Assembly (NCBI GenBank): GCA_029547265.1
Contig: JAKPPP010000193.1
Coordinates: 1 to 35,184, forward strand
DNA length: 35,184 nt
Reading direction: 5' to 3'
From: Bacteroidota bacterium
GTDB taxonomy: Bacteria > Bacteroidota > Bacteroidia > AKYH767-A > OLB10
Shown: piece by piece, positions 6,331 to 14,674 of the stretch
How the letters are laid out: the number at the start of each line of letters is the position of its first letter
How positions within the stretch are numbered: the stretch's first letter is position 1
Notes under the pieces: generated by a model
The model's input: only the letters and a program-made list of their open reading frames with translations
Told to the model about the DNA's origin: nothing
Database searches by the model: none
Made by a program: the position numbers and the translations under genes

Positions 6331-6366
6331 CCGCTGATGACGCTGGTTTTGCAGATTTGTTATGAT
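6331..6366 (+). repeat. 36-bp direct repeat, copy 1
   Basis: Begins CCGCTGATGACGCTGG and ends TTTGTTATGAT. It is identical to the copy at 6417-6452 except for one base (T to C near the end). Confidence 0.9.
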
Positions 6367-6416
6367 ATATTGCGCGTTGCTTAATGAGTTTACAGTGCTG
6401 ACATTCATCGTCAGTC

Positions 6417-6452
6417 CCGCTGATGACGCTGGTTTTGCAGACTTGTTATGAT
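6417..6452 (+). repeat. 36-bp direct repeat, copy 2
   Basis: Second copy of the repeat at 6331-6366, 35 of 36 bases identical, separated by 50 bases. No third copy is seen in the window. Confidence 0.9.
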
Positions 6453-6689
6453 TTTAAGGTGAAGTGGTTGTCTTTCGATTCTTTAAACAACAAGAATTCT
6501 AAATTGAACACCCCATTGGGGCAAGCAGATGAAAGGATTTTTATGGATTTAAAAGGATTATAATTTGTTTATGACTTTGGTTTCTTCTTTTGAAAATAGC
6601 TTAAGAATTTTTGTTGCGCTAATTGAAGAAAAGCGATTAAGGCCAGATTAACTTTGTTATTTTACCTATAAATTGATCCTGAATCACAA

Positions 6690-6721
6690 TCAATCACTCA
6701 TTCATTCACTCACTCATTCAT
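6690..6721 (+). repeat. TCAN tetranucleotide microsatellite, eight units
   Basis: Units in phase: TCAA, TCAC, TCAT, TCAT, TCAC, TCAC, TCAT, TCAT, then a T-run. Confidence 0.85.
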
Positions 6722-6736
6722 TTTTTCCTCCAATAA

Positions 6737-6764
6737 AAAAGTCCCGATTTTGGTCGGGACTTTT
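6737..6764. terminator. Bidirectional terminator, recQ 3' end
   Basis: AAAAGTCCCGA (6737-6747) pairs with TCGGGACTTTT (6754-6764) over 11 bp with a 6-base loop. T-runs follow in both directions. It ends recQ, which stops at 6784 on the minus strand. The stem is the same as that of the terminator at 27301. Confidence 0.88.
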
Positions 6765-6783
6765 CAAGTTTATAACGGCAACC

Positions 6784-8988
6784 TTAGTTACCCATCTCAC
6801 TCATAAATTTAATTCGCATTAAGCGGATATCTTCTTCGGTGTAATCGTCTTCTCCGAGTTCTTTCAAAGCATCAGCTACCGAGTCGGTTTCTGCTGTTTG
6901 GAAGTATTCGAAAACTTCATCTTGGCGATCTTCGTCAATCACTTCATTGATATAATATCCGATATCGATTTTAGTTCCTGAAGCAACGATCGTTTCTAAT
7001 TCAGTAATCATTTCAGTAAGTTTCAATCCTTTGGCTTTTGCCATTGCATCGAGCGAAATTTTACGATCGATATTTTGGATGATATATACTTTCAATCCGC
7101 TTTTGTTAACCACGCTTTTTACAACGAGGTCCATCGGACGTTCAATATCATTATCCTCAACATACTTCTTGATTAAGTCGATGAATGGTTTCCCGTATTT
7201 CACCGCTTTTCCTGAACCAACACCGGCAATATTCTTTAATTCATCTACCGAAATAGGGTAGTTGGTAGCCATCTCTTCGAGAGAAGGATCTTGGAATACA
7301 ACGAATGGAGGTACATTCATGTTCTTCGCTACATTTTTGCGAAGATTTTTAAGCATCTCAAATAATTGCTCATCGGCTGCGCCGCCGCCACCTGATCCGC
7401 CACCTGAAAATTCATCATCATCATCTGATTCTGTATTATCGAAGCTGGTATCGAGTGCGATTTTGAAAGAAGTCGGCGTTTTTAAGTATTCATGTCCGCT
7501 TTCACTAACTTTCAATAATCCGTAATTATCGATGTCTTTATGTAACAAGCCTGATAAAACAGCTTGACGGATCAACGTTGTCCAGAAGCGCTCGCTCTGA
7601 TCGCCGCCATCACCGAATAATTCCAGTTTATCGTGCTTATATGTTTTTACCTGCTGATCGGTTTTTCCTAAAAGGACATTTACGATATGCTCGGCTTGAT
7701 GTTTTTCTTTAACAGCTAAGATGGCTTCAATCAATAATTCAAGTTCATCTTGCGCTTCAATTTGCGGTTTCGGATGTAAACAGTTGTCGCAGTTACCGCA
7801 ATTATCTTGATCGTAACGTTCTCCGAAATAATTGAGCAATACTCTACGGCGACAAACACTGGTTTCAGCGTAGCCTACCGTCTCAAGTAATAGTTGTTTA
7901 CCGATTTCCTGTTCAGCTACCGGCTTACCCTTCATAAATTTCTCGAGTTTCTCGATATCCTTATAAGAGTAGAAAGTAACACATCGACCTTCACGTCCAT
8001 CGCGACCCGCACGTCCCGTTTCCTGATAATAACCCTCTAAACTCTTAGGAATATCATGGTGAATTACGAAACGAACATCCGGTTTGTCGATTCCCATCCC
8101 GAAAGCAATAGTTGCAACGATCACGTCTACCTCTTCCATTAGGAATTTATCCTGATGGCTGGCACGTGTAGAAGCATCTAATCCTGCATGATAAGGAAGG
8201 GCGCGAATACCATTCACAGTAAGCGTTTCTGCCACCTCTTCCACCTTTTTACGGCTGAGGCAATAGATAACTCCCGATTTTCCCGAATGCTGCTTCACGA
8301 ATTTGATCATTTCCTTCAGCACATTCTGCTTCGGACGAATCTCATAATAAAGGTTTGCACGGTTAAATGAAGCCTTAAATAAGGCTGCATCCATCATTCC
8401 GAGGTTTTTCTGGATATCACCCTGTACTTTTTCAGTAGCAGTAGCTGTTAAAGCGATGATGGGAACTTTCCCTATTTCATCAATAATCGGACGTAAGCGA
8501 CGATATTCCGGGCGGAAATCATGTCCCCACTCAGAAATACAATGCGCCTCATCGATCGCAAAAAATGAAATATTCACTTCTTGAAGGAATTTTACATTCT
8601 CTTCTTTGGTTAACGACTCCGGAGCTACGTATAATAATTTAGTCTTGCCCGCTTTAATATCCTTCCTAACAGTCTGAATTTCAGCCTTTGTAAGAGAAGA
8701 ATTTAAAAAGTGAGCAACACCATCATCAGTATTGAAGCCACGAATGGCATCCACCTGATTCTTCATTAACGCAATTAACGGAGATATCACGATTGCAGTA
8801 CCTTCGCTCATTAGCGCCGGAAGTTGGTAGCACATAGACTTACCGCCGCCGGTCGGCATAATAACGAATGTATTACGACGTTCAAGCACATTTCGGATGA
8901 TCGCTTCCTGATCACCTTTAAATTGCTCATAACCAAAATACTTATATAACGCTTCCAAGAGCGTTGACTCTGCCACTAGCATGTACAC
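6784..8988 (-). CDS. recQ: ATP-dependent DNA helicase RecQ
   Basis: A 734-residue 3'-to-5' DNA helicase for recombination and replication-fork repair. Helicase motifs appear in order: motif 0 (FKGDQEAII, near 18-27), Walker A (PTGGGKS, near 45-51), the DEAH box in AIDEAHCISEWGHDFRPEYR (near 143-162), TATAT (motif III), and motif VI (QETGRAGRDGREG, near 320-332). A zinc cluster with Cys in CRRRVLLNYFG and CGNCDNC lies near 377-403. It is followed by a winged-helix RQC domain, an HRDC domain (about 545-620) and a C-terminal helix-turn-helix segment. An acidic then Gly-Ser-rich linker near 520-540 joins RQC to HRDC. The ATG at 8988 is followed by a second ATG two codons later; either could be used. 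Confidence 0.97.
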   Translation of the reverse strand: MYMLVAESTLLEALYKYFGYEQFKGDQEAIIRNVLERRNTFVIMPTGGGKSMCYQLPALMSEGTAIVISPLIALMKNQVDAIRGFNTDDGVAHFLNSSLTKAEIQTVRKDIKAGKTKLLYVAPESLTKEENVKFLQEVNISFFAIDEAHCISEWGHDFRPEYRRLRPIIDEIGKVPIIALTATATEKVQGDIQKNLGMMDAALFKASFNRANLYYEIRPKQNVLKEMIKFVKQHSGKSGVIYCLSRKKVEEVAETLTVNGIRALPYHAGLDASTRASHQDKFLMEEVDVIVATIAFGMGIDKPDVRFVIHHDIPKSLEGYYQETGRAGRDGREGRCVTFYSYKDIEKLEKFMKGKPVAEQEIGKQLLLETVGYAETSVCRRRVLLNYFGERYDQDNCGNCDNCLHPKPQIEAQDELELLIEAILAVKEKHQAEHIVNVLLGKTDQQVKTYKHDKLELFGDGGDQSERFWTTLIRQAVLSGLLHKDIDNYGLLKVSESGHEYLKTPTSFKIALDTSFDNTESDDDDEFSGGGSGGGGAADEQLFEMLKNLRKNVAKNMNVPPFVVFQDPSLEEMATNYPISVDELKNIAGVGSGKAVKYGKPFIDLIKKYVEDNDIERPMDLVVKSVVNKSGLKVYIIQNIDRKISLDAMAKAKGLKLTEMITELETIVASGTKIDIGYYINEVIDEDRQDEVFEYFQTAETDSVADALKELGEDDYTEEDIRLMRIKFMSEMGN

Positions 8989-9005
8989 TGGAAATTAAGG
9001 GACGA

Positions 9006-9039
9006 CAAATTTAAGCTATTTTTGCCTGCCAAACTCAAA
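9006..9039 (-). promoter_or_regulatory. Promoter of recQ
   Basis: On the minus strand TTTG (9039-9036) and TAAATTTG (9013-9006) are separated by 22 bases. The start codon is 17 bases downstream of the -7 box. Confidence 0.65.
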
Positions 9040-9150
9040 CAATTTTAATTTCATCAAACATTAATAAAAAAATCATTTGTCGTTTGGCGTTGCGTGAAGA
9101 TACTGTAATAAAGATTGAATAGCAATATCAAAACGCAGAGAAATATGAAA

Positions 9151-9158
9151 TATTTTTG
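9151..9158 (+). promoter_or_regulatory. Candidate -7 box of kdsD
   Basis: TATTTTTG matches TAnnTTTG and lies 18 bases before the ATG at 9177. No clear -33 element is seen. Confidence 0.5.
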
Positions 9159-9176
9159 CAAAGACTGAATTAAATC

Positions 9177-10154
9177 ATGAAAATGAATACCGATCGAAAA
9201 ATACTTGCACTCGCAAAAAAGACTCTCGACATTGAAGCCGAAGCAATTGCGGGTTTGAAAGAGCAATTAACTAAAGATTTTACTGCTGTTGTTCGTTTAA
9301 TTATTCAGTCGAAAGGCAGAGTTGTTGTAAGCGGAATCGGTAAAAGTGCCATTATTGCCAATAAAATGGTAGCTACTTTTAATTCTACCGGTACTCCTTC
9401 TGTATTTATGCATGCTGCCGATGCAATTCATGGTGATTTAGGCATGATACAACGCAATGATGTTGTTATTCTTATCTCTAATAGCGGAAATACTCCCGAA
9501 ATAAAAGTATTAGCTCCTCTTATTAAGAATGGTGGTAATATTTTAGTGGCGATGGTTGGAAATGAAACTTCTGCCTTGGCAACGCACGCCGATTATCGTT
9601 TGCTTACTGCCATAAGTAAAGAAGCTTGTCCGAATAATTTAGCTCCAACAAGTTCAACCACAGCACAGTTAGCGATGGGTGACGCTTTAGCAGTATGTTT
9701 GTTGGAAGAAAGAGGATTTACATCGGCCGATTTCGCGAGATATCATCCGGGTGGAGCATTAGGAAAACGATTGTATTTAAAAGTAGATGATCTTTGGGCT
9801 TCAAATCCTAAACCGATTGTTCAAATGTCGACACCAATTACTGATGTGATACTTGAAATATCATCGAAACGATTAGGTTGTGCGGCAGTAATTGATAAAG
9901 GTAAATTGGCGGGAATGATTACTGATGGCGATTTGCGTAGAATGATGCAGCAAATCAAAAACAATAATTTCACAAATCTTACTGCAAAAGATATCATGAA
10001 TAAAAAGCCGAAGTCGGTTGATAAAGATACCATGGCGGTAGAGGCTTTGCAGATGATGAAGGAATATAATATTACTCAGTTAGCTGTTACCGATAAAAGT
10101 AAATTTGTTGGGTTTATTCACCTTCATGATTTATTGAAAGAAGGAATTATTTAA
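9177..10154 (+). CDS. kdsD: D-arabinose 5-phosphate isomerase, KpsF/GutQ/KdsD family
   Basis: A 325-residue enzyme that converts ribulose 5-phosphate to arabinose 5-phosphate, the first step toward KDO for lipopolysaccharide. The SIS sugar-isomerase domain occupies about residues 30-190, with S-G-I-G-K-S at about 53-58, the family pattern H-A-A-D-A-I-H-G-D-L-G near 80-90, and the substrate loop S-N-S-G-N-T-P-E near 101-108. Two CBS domains follow at about 205-325 and end in the usual I-H-L-H-D-L-L. Two later ATGs near the start are in a basic stretch; the first is preferred because of the -7 box 18 bases upstream. tatC starts 23 bp downstream. The KDO pathway gene kdsB is also in this window, at 33822. 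Confidence 0.93.
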   Translation: MKMNTDRKILALAKKTLDIEAEAIAGLKEQLTKDFTAVVRLIIQSKGRVVVSGIGKSAIIANKMVATFNSTGTPSVFMHAADAIHGDLGMIQRNDVVILISNSGNTPEIKVLAPLIKNGGNILVAMVGNETSALATHADYRLLTAISKEACPNNLAPTSSTTAQLAMGDALAVCLLEERGFTSADFARYHPGGALGKRLYLKVDDLWASNPKPIVQMSTPITDVILEISSKRLGCAAVIDKGKLAGMITDGDLRRMMQQIKNNNFTNLTAKDIMNKKPKSVDKDTMAVEALQMMKEYNITQLAVTDKSKFVGFIHLHDLLKEGII

Positions 10155-10176
10155 ATAAAAAGTACAAATAGCGATT

Positions 10177-11001
10177 ATGTTAATAGACGGTAAAGATCCG
10201 AACAAAGAGATGGGATTTCTCGACCATCTCGAAGCCTTGAGATGGCATATTGTTCGTGCGGTGATAGTGATTTGTGTGTTAGGATTTGTAGCTTTCCTCA
10301 ATAAGGAATTTATTTTCGATGGCATAATTCTCGCTCCTAAAAATAAAGATTTCTGGACGTATAGAATGCTGTGTGAAATATCGCAGAAATATAATCTGGA
10401 TATGTGTTTCGACCAGATTAATTTCTCGGTAATCAATCTCGATATCAGTGGGCAATTTACTACGCATATGTGGATTGCCGTCATGACGGGTTTTATTCTT
10501 GGTTTCCCTTATTTAATTTGGGAATTATGGCGATTCATTCGACCTGCTTTGTCGGAACGTGAGATAAAATATTCACGCGGAATCGTGTTCTTTACTACGT
10601 TGTTATTCATGATGGGAATCTTATTTGGTTATTATATCATCACTCCCATGTCGATTAATTTCTTAGGGAATTATCAAGTGAGTGCCGAGATTAAAAACCA
10701 AATCAGCATGGATTCGTATATAAATATTGTAACGGTATTGTCATTATCTACCGGATTTGTATTCGAATTGCCCATGGTTATTTATTTTCTTAGTAAACTT
10801 GGTGTAATGTCGCCGGCTTTCATGCGAACATACCGTAAACATGCGATGGTGATTAACTTAATAGTGGCAGCCGTAATCACTCCTTCTCCAGACGTGACCA
10901 GTCAAATGTTAGTAGCTATTCCTTTGTTCTTGCTATATGAAATCAGTATTTATGTTTCAGCAATGGTAGAGCGAAATAAGAATAAAGCAGCATTACAATA
11001 A
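10177..11001 (+). CDS. tatC: Sec-independent protein translocase subunit TatC
   Basis: A 274-residue membrane protein with six hydrophobic segments, the substrate-recognising core of the twin-arginine translocase. Visible features are the N-terminal F-L-D-H-L-E-x-L-R motif at about residues 14-22, F-x-R-P-A-L-x-x-x-E near 115-124, and a V-I-T-P-S-P-D near the last helix. The first periplasmic loop is long (about residues 42-105) and contains Cys66 and Cys77; an enlarged loop is common in Bacteroidota TatC. No tatA gene lies nearby, so TatA must be encoded elsewhere. It follows kdsD by 23 bp and is 36 bp before the AhpD-like gene, so all three may form one transcript. Confidence 0.95.
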   Translation: MLIDGKDPNKEMGFLDHLEALRWHIVRAVIVICVLGFVAFLNKEFIFDGIILAPKNKDFWTYRMLCEISQKYNLDMCFDQINFSVINLDISGQFTTHMWIAVMTGFILGFPYLIWELWRFIRPALSEREIKYSRGIVFFTTLLFMMGILFGYYIITPMSINFLGNYQVSAEIKNQISMDSYINIVTVLSLSTGFVFELPMVIYFLSKLGVMSPAFMRTYRKHAMVINLIVAAVITPSPDVTSQMLVAIPLFLLYEISIYVSAMVERNKNKAALQ

Positions 11002-11037
11002 TTTCTTGCACAGTTTTTGATATAAAATAAAATTGAA

Positions 11038-11382
11038 ATGAGTCAAGTAGAAGATTTTAACGGCTACCGCGCCAAAATGAACGAGAAAATTCTCTCGGCG
11101 GGGAATACCAATATTAAAAGGTTATATGCACTTGATACTTCTACTTATCAGGAAGGAGCTCTTAGTGTTAAGGTGAAAGAGATGTTAGGATTGATTTCGT
11201 CGATGGTATTGCGCTGCGACGATTGCATTAAATATCATCTTGGAAAATGTCATGAGGAAGGAGTAACTACCGAAGAGCTGTTTGAAATATTTGCCGTAGC
11301 AAATCTGGTAGGAGGTACCATAGTTATACCTCATACTCGCCGTGCCCTCGAATATTGGGAAGAGTTAGTAACATTAAAGTGA
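11038..11382 (+). CDS. Carboxymuconolactone decarboxylase/AhpD-like protein
   Basis: A small helical protein of 114 residues. Its C-D-D-C-I-K-Y-H-L motif at about residues 60-68 matches the redox CxxC plus His of AhpD-like proteins. The family region E-E-L-F-E-I-F-A-V-A-N-L-V-G-G follows near 80-94. AhpD-like proteins act as peroxidase-linked thiol reductants, while others in the superfamily are decarboxylases; the CxxCxxxH favours the redox type. It follows tatC by 36 bp. Its substrate and electron donor cannot be read from the context. Confidence 0.88.
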   Translation: MSQVEDFNGYRAKMNEKILSAGNTNIKRLYALDTSTYQEGALSVKVKEMLGLISSMVLRCDDCIKYHLGKCHEEGVTTEELFEIFAVANLVGGTIVIPHTRRALEYWEELVTLK

Positions 11383-11424
11383 TTAGTTAGTCTTATATAT
11401 GCTAAAACCATTTTCCATTTATTT

Positions 11425-13899
11425 ATGAAAAAAATTAGAGACGCCATTTCCGTCTTTTTATTTCTAATCGCATTTTTGTTTTTACAAACAGCATCGGCGC
11501 AGGAAACATCTATAAGCGGTAAAGTTACCGATGCTTTAACGAACGAGCCTGTGCCGTTTGCTACTGTTATTTTTAAGGGAACTACCACCGGAACAAATAC
11601 AGATATGGATGGTAAGTTTAATTTATCATCAGCCAATCCTACCGATTCAATAATCTGCACTTTAGTTGGCTATAAGCCTGTGAAGATGCGCGTGAAGAAA
11701 GGACAAGTTCAAGTTATCAATATCGTATTAAGCGCATCGAAAGTCGAGTTAAATGAAGTAGTAATTAAAGCAGGAGAAAATCCTGCGAATATCATTTTTA
11801 GAAATATCGTTAAGAATAAAGATCAGAATGATCCTTCAAAATTAGAGACGTATCAATATGAAGTGTATAATAAACTTGAATTCGATTTAACGAATATCAG
11901 CGAGAAATTTAAGAATAAAAAACTGCTTAAACCTTTTAGCTTTATCTTCGATAATATTGATAGCAGCGAAACCAATTCTCGTCCCTTTTTACCTTTCTTT
12001 ATCTCTGAATCAATGTCGGATGTATACTTTAAAAATAGTCCGAAGAACAAACGCGAGATAATAAAGGCAAGTAAAGTTTCGGGATTAGAAAACGCTACTG
12101 TAACACAGTTTTTGGGTGATATGTACCAACGCGTAAACGTGTACGATAACTTCATCGATTTATTCGGAAAAGGATTTGTGAGTCCTACTTCCGATTTAGG
12201 TTTGTTGTATTACAAATATTATTTGCTCGACAGTACTTATATCGATAGTCAGTGGTGTTATAAGTTGAAATTCAAACCGCGTCGCCCGCAAGAGCTGACA
12301 TTTACCGGAGAGTTTTGGGTGCAAGACACTACTTGGGCTATTAAGAAAATCAATATGCGCATCGCCGGTGAAGCGAATGTGAACTGGGTGGAGGATATGG
12401 CCATCGTTCAAGAATATACGCGTGTTGACAATAAGCAATGGATGTTGTCGAAAGATGTTTTGATAGTAGACTTTGCAGCGAAGGAAGACGGCATGGGGTT
12501 CATCGGTCGAAAAACCACATCGTATCGTAAGTTTATCGTCAACGAACCTATCAACGATAATGTATTTAAGGGCACCGAGAATATTGTAGTGAATGATGAA
12601 GCCTTGGCTCGCACCGATGACTTCTGGACGCAGTCGAGGCATGATAGTTTGTCGGAACGAGAAACAAAAATCTACCACATGGTAGATACCATAAAATCGT
12701 TGCCTGCATTTAAAACTTATGTCGATTTTGTGACCTTATTTTTCACAGGATATAAAGACATCGGCAAGATTGAATTAGGACCATACTACACTGTTTATAG
12801 TTTCAATAAAATTGAAGGCAATAGATTCCGTATCGGAGGAAGAACCAGTGACGACTTCAGTACAAAAGTTTTAATGGATGGATATCTTGCCTACGGATTG
12901 AAAGACGAGAAGTTTAAATACGGAGGAGGAATTAAATTCAAACTATCAGACAAGCCACGGCAGTTTGTAGGCGTCAATTATAAATATGATGTCCAGCAGC
13001 TCGGGCAGAGTGACAATGGTTTTACCGACGATAATTTACTCTTCTCATTATTTAGAAGAAATCCCGCAACAAAATTAAATACCATCGAAATTCAAAAAGC
13101 ATGGTATGAAATGGAATGGTTTCCGGGCTTCTCGAACCGTGTAACGTTTGGGCATAGCCGCTTTAGGCCTTTAGGTGATCTGGATGTAAGTTTTTATACC
13201 AACGACGAGCATACCGATTATAAAAATTCATTCGAGACCTCTGAGATTTCATTGTTCACACGTTTCGCTTATCGCGAAAAATTTGTTGCAGGTAAAATAG
13301 ATCGTGTAAGTTTAGGTTCCGATTATCCTGTGTTACAAGTAAATTATACTTACGGATTGAAAGGAGTAATGAATAGTGATTTTGAATATCAGAAGCTCAC
13401 TGTAAAAATTGATGATCGATTACGATTAGCTCCTTTCGGTTATACTTATTGGGTGTTAAGCGCAGGTAAAATCTGGGGAACACTTCCTTATCCTTTGCTA
13501 GAACTTCATCCCGGTAACGAGACTTATTTTTATGATTACGCGGCATTCAACCTCATGAATTATTTTGAGTTTGTGAGCGATTATTATCTAAGCGGATATG
13601 CAACACATCACTTCGACGGATTCTTCCTCGATAAAATTCCTTTGATGCGAAAGTTGAAATGGAGGGAAGTAGCGCAAGCTAAAATCGTTTACGGCGGTAT
13701 TAGCAAAAGTAATCTCGCAATCTTAAAAGATCCTACTGCCTTCAGTACGCTATCGAAGAAACCTTATGTTGAACTAGGTGCCGGTGTTGAAAATATCTTC
13801 AAGTTGATACGCGTTGATTTTATCTGGCGTATGGCCTACCTCGATCATCCTGATATTTCAAAATTCGGGATAAGAGCCAGTCTACAGCTCTTGTTTTAA
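11425..13899 (+). CDS. DUF5686 outer-membrane protein with carboxypeptidase-regulatory-like domain
   Basis: An 824-residue exported protein. Residues 1-25 are a signal peptide ending in A-S-A before Q26. Residues 28-110 form a carboxypeptidase-regulatory-like beta-sandwich (I-S-G-K-V-T-D, then E-P-V-P-F-A-T-V), the fold found at the front of many TonB-dependent receptors. The rest matches the DUF5686 pattern: a soluble stretch followed by a long beta-rich half with alternating aromatic residues, ending in a terminal Phe, as outer-membrane barrels do. Its function is unknown. There is no TonB plug motif, so it is not a SusC-type receptor. It stands 42 bp after the AhpD-like gene and 45 bp before lptB. 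Confidence 0.87.
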   Translation: MKKIRDAISVFLFLIAFLFLQTASAQETSISGKVTDALTNEPVPFATVIFKGTTTGTNTDMDGKFNLSSANPTDSIICTLVGYKPVKMRVKKGQVQVINIVLSASKVELNEVVIKAGENPANIIFRNIVKNKDQNDPSKLETYQYEVYNKLEFDLTNISEKFKNKKLLKPFSFIFDNIDSSETNSRPFLPFFISESMSDVYFKNSPKNKREIIKASKVSGLENATVTQFLGDMYQRVNVYDNFIDLFGKGFVSPTSDLGLLYYKYYLLDSTYIDSQWCYKLKFKPRRPQELTFTGEFWVQDTTWAIKKINMRIAGEANVNWVEDMAIVQEYTRVDNKQWMLSKDVLIVDFAAKEDGMGFIGRKTTSYRKFIVNEPINDNVFKGTENIVVNDEALARTDDFWTQSRHDSLSERETKIYHMVDTIKSLPAFKTYVDFVTLFFTGYKDIGKIELGPYYTVYSFNKIEGNRFRIGGRTSDDFSTKVLMDGYLAYGLKDEKFKYGGGIKFKLSDKPRQFVGVNYKYDVQQLGQSDNGFTDDNLLFSLFRRNPATKLNTIEIQKAWYEMEWFPGFSNRVTFGHSRFRPLGDLDVSFYTNDEHTDYKNSFETSEISLFTRFAYREKFVAGKIDRVSLGSDYPVLQVNYTYGLKGVMNSDFEYQKLTVKIDDRLRLAPFGYTYWVLSAGKIWGTLPYPLLELHPGNETYFYDYAAFNLMNYFEFVSDYYLSGYATHHFDGFFLDKIPLMRKLKWREVAQAKIVYGGISKSNLAILKDPTAFSTLSKKPYVELGAGVENIFKLIRVDFIWRMAYLDHPDISKFGIRASLQLLF

Positions 13900-13929
13900 A
13901 TTATTTCGGCTCTGTATTACTCTCTTCGC

Positions 13930-13937
13930 TAAATTTG
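13930..13937 (+). promoter_or_regulatory. Candidate -7 box of lptB, leaderless arrangement
   Basis: TAAATTTG is only seven bases before the lptB ATG at 13945. With the usual start distance, transcription would begin at or next to the start codon. The -33 region is weak. Confidence 0.5.
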
Positions 13938-13944
13938 CAGCAAT

Positions 13945-14670
13945 ATGTTAACCCTTCGCACCGATCAACTGATTAAGCGCTATAAACGCCGTACCGTAGT
14001 AGATAAAGTTTCTATTCGTGTGCAGCAAGGCGAAATTGTAGGGCTATTAGGTCCGAATGGTGCCGGTAAGACTACCACGTTTTATATGACGGTAGGCTTA
14101 ATTAAACCGAACGAAGGGAAGATCTATCTTGAGGATACCGAAATTACCAATGAGCCTATGTATAAGAGAGCTCAGATGGGTATTGGTTATCTGGCACAAG
14201 AAGCTTCTGTTTTTCGCAAGCTAAGCGTTGAAGATAATATCAAGGCTGTTCTTGAAATGACTAAGTTGAGCAAAGAAGCTCAGGATGAAAAATTGGAATC
14301 ATTATTAGATGAATTCGGTTTGCAAAAAATTCGCAAAAGCAGAGGAGATGTATTGTCGGGAGGAGAACGAAGAAGAACTGAAATTGCGCGAGCACTTGCT
14401 GTTGATCCTAAATTTATTTTATTGGACGAACCTTTTGCCGGCGTCGATCCTATAGCCGTAGAAGATATTCAAGGTATCGTTTATAAGTTGAAAGCAAAAA
14501 ACATTGGTATTTTGATCACCGATCACAACGTACATGAAACGTTAACGATTACCGATCGCTCGTATCTTTTATTTGAAGGAAAGATATTGAAAGAAGGAAC
14601 GGCGCGTGAGTTAGCAGAAGATGAAACGGTGCGTCGCGTTTACCTCGGACAAAATTTCGAATTAAGATAA
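13945..14670 (+). CDS. lptB: LPS export ABC transporter ATP-binding protein LptB
   Basis: A 241-residue cytosolic ATPase that drives LptFG to extract lipopolysaccharide from the inner membrane. Walker A is G-P-N-G-A-G-K-T-T near residues 37-45, the Q-loop region is [12 protein letters not shown], the signature is L-S-G-G-E-R-R-R, Walker B is [12 protein letters not shown] and the H-loop is I-T-D-H-N-V-H-E. The F-A-G-V-D-P-I-A-V-x-D-I-Q and E-G-T-x-x-E-L-A patterns are specific for LptB among ABC ATPases. LptA, LptC and LptFG are not in the window. The ORF ends four bases from the end of the convergent DUF1684 gene. Confidence 0.96.
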   Translation: MLTLRTDQLIKRYKRRTVVDKVSIRVQQGEIVGLLGPNGAGKTTTFYMTVGLIKPNEGKIYLEDTEITNEPMYKRAQMGIGYLAQEASVFRKLSVEDNIKAVLEMTKLSKEAQDEKLESLLDEFGLQKIRKSRGDVLSGGERRRTEIARALAVDPKFILLDEPFAGVDPIAVEDIQGIVYKLKAKNIGILITDHNVHETLTITDRSYLLFEGKILKEGTARELAEDETVRRVYLGQNFELR

Positions 14671-14674
14671 TTTT

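Larger units (their letters stand above)
6230..6783. other. Gene-free intergenic region with mixed repeats
   Basis: No credible gene is seen in these 554 bp. In order they hold the DUF2795 terminator (6254-6281), a 36-bp direct repeat (6331-6366 and 6417-6452), a small CTGAC/GTCAG hairpin between the copies (6398-6414), a CCCC-ATT-GGGG hairpin (6511-6521), three GGATTT-like units spaced exactly 10 bp apart (6535, 6545, 6555), eight TCAN tetramers (6690-6721) and a bidirectional terminator (6737-6764). Most of it looks like non-coding repeat debris. Confidence 0.7.

Noticed and set aside
6331-6452. Direct repeat with spacer as a CRISPR array
   Set aside because: Only two copies and one 50-base spacer, no leader and no cas genes in the window.
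7262-7525. Plus-strand open frame with a proline run inside recQ
   Set aside because: It is antisense to the Gly-rich linker of recQ, which explains the proline run; it has no promoter or family match.
12196-12678. 160-codon minus-strand frame inside the DUF5686 gene
   Set aside because: It is a shadow of a clear gene on the other strand, without a start context or domain.
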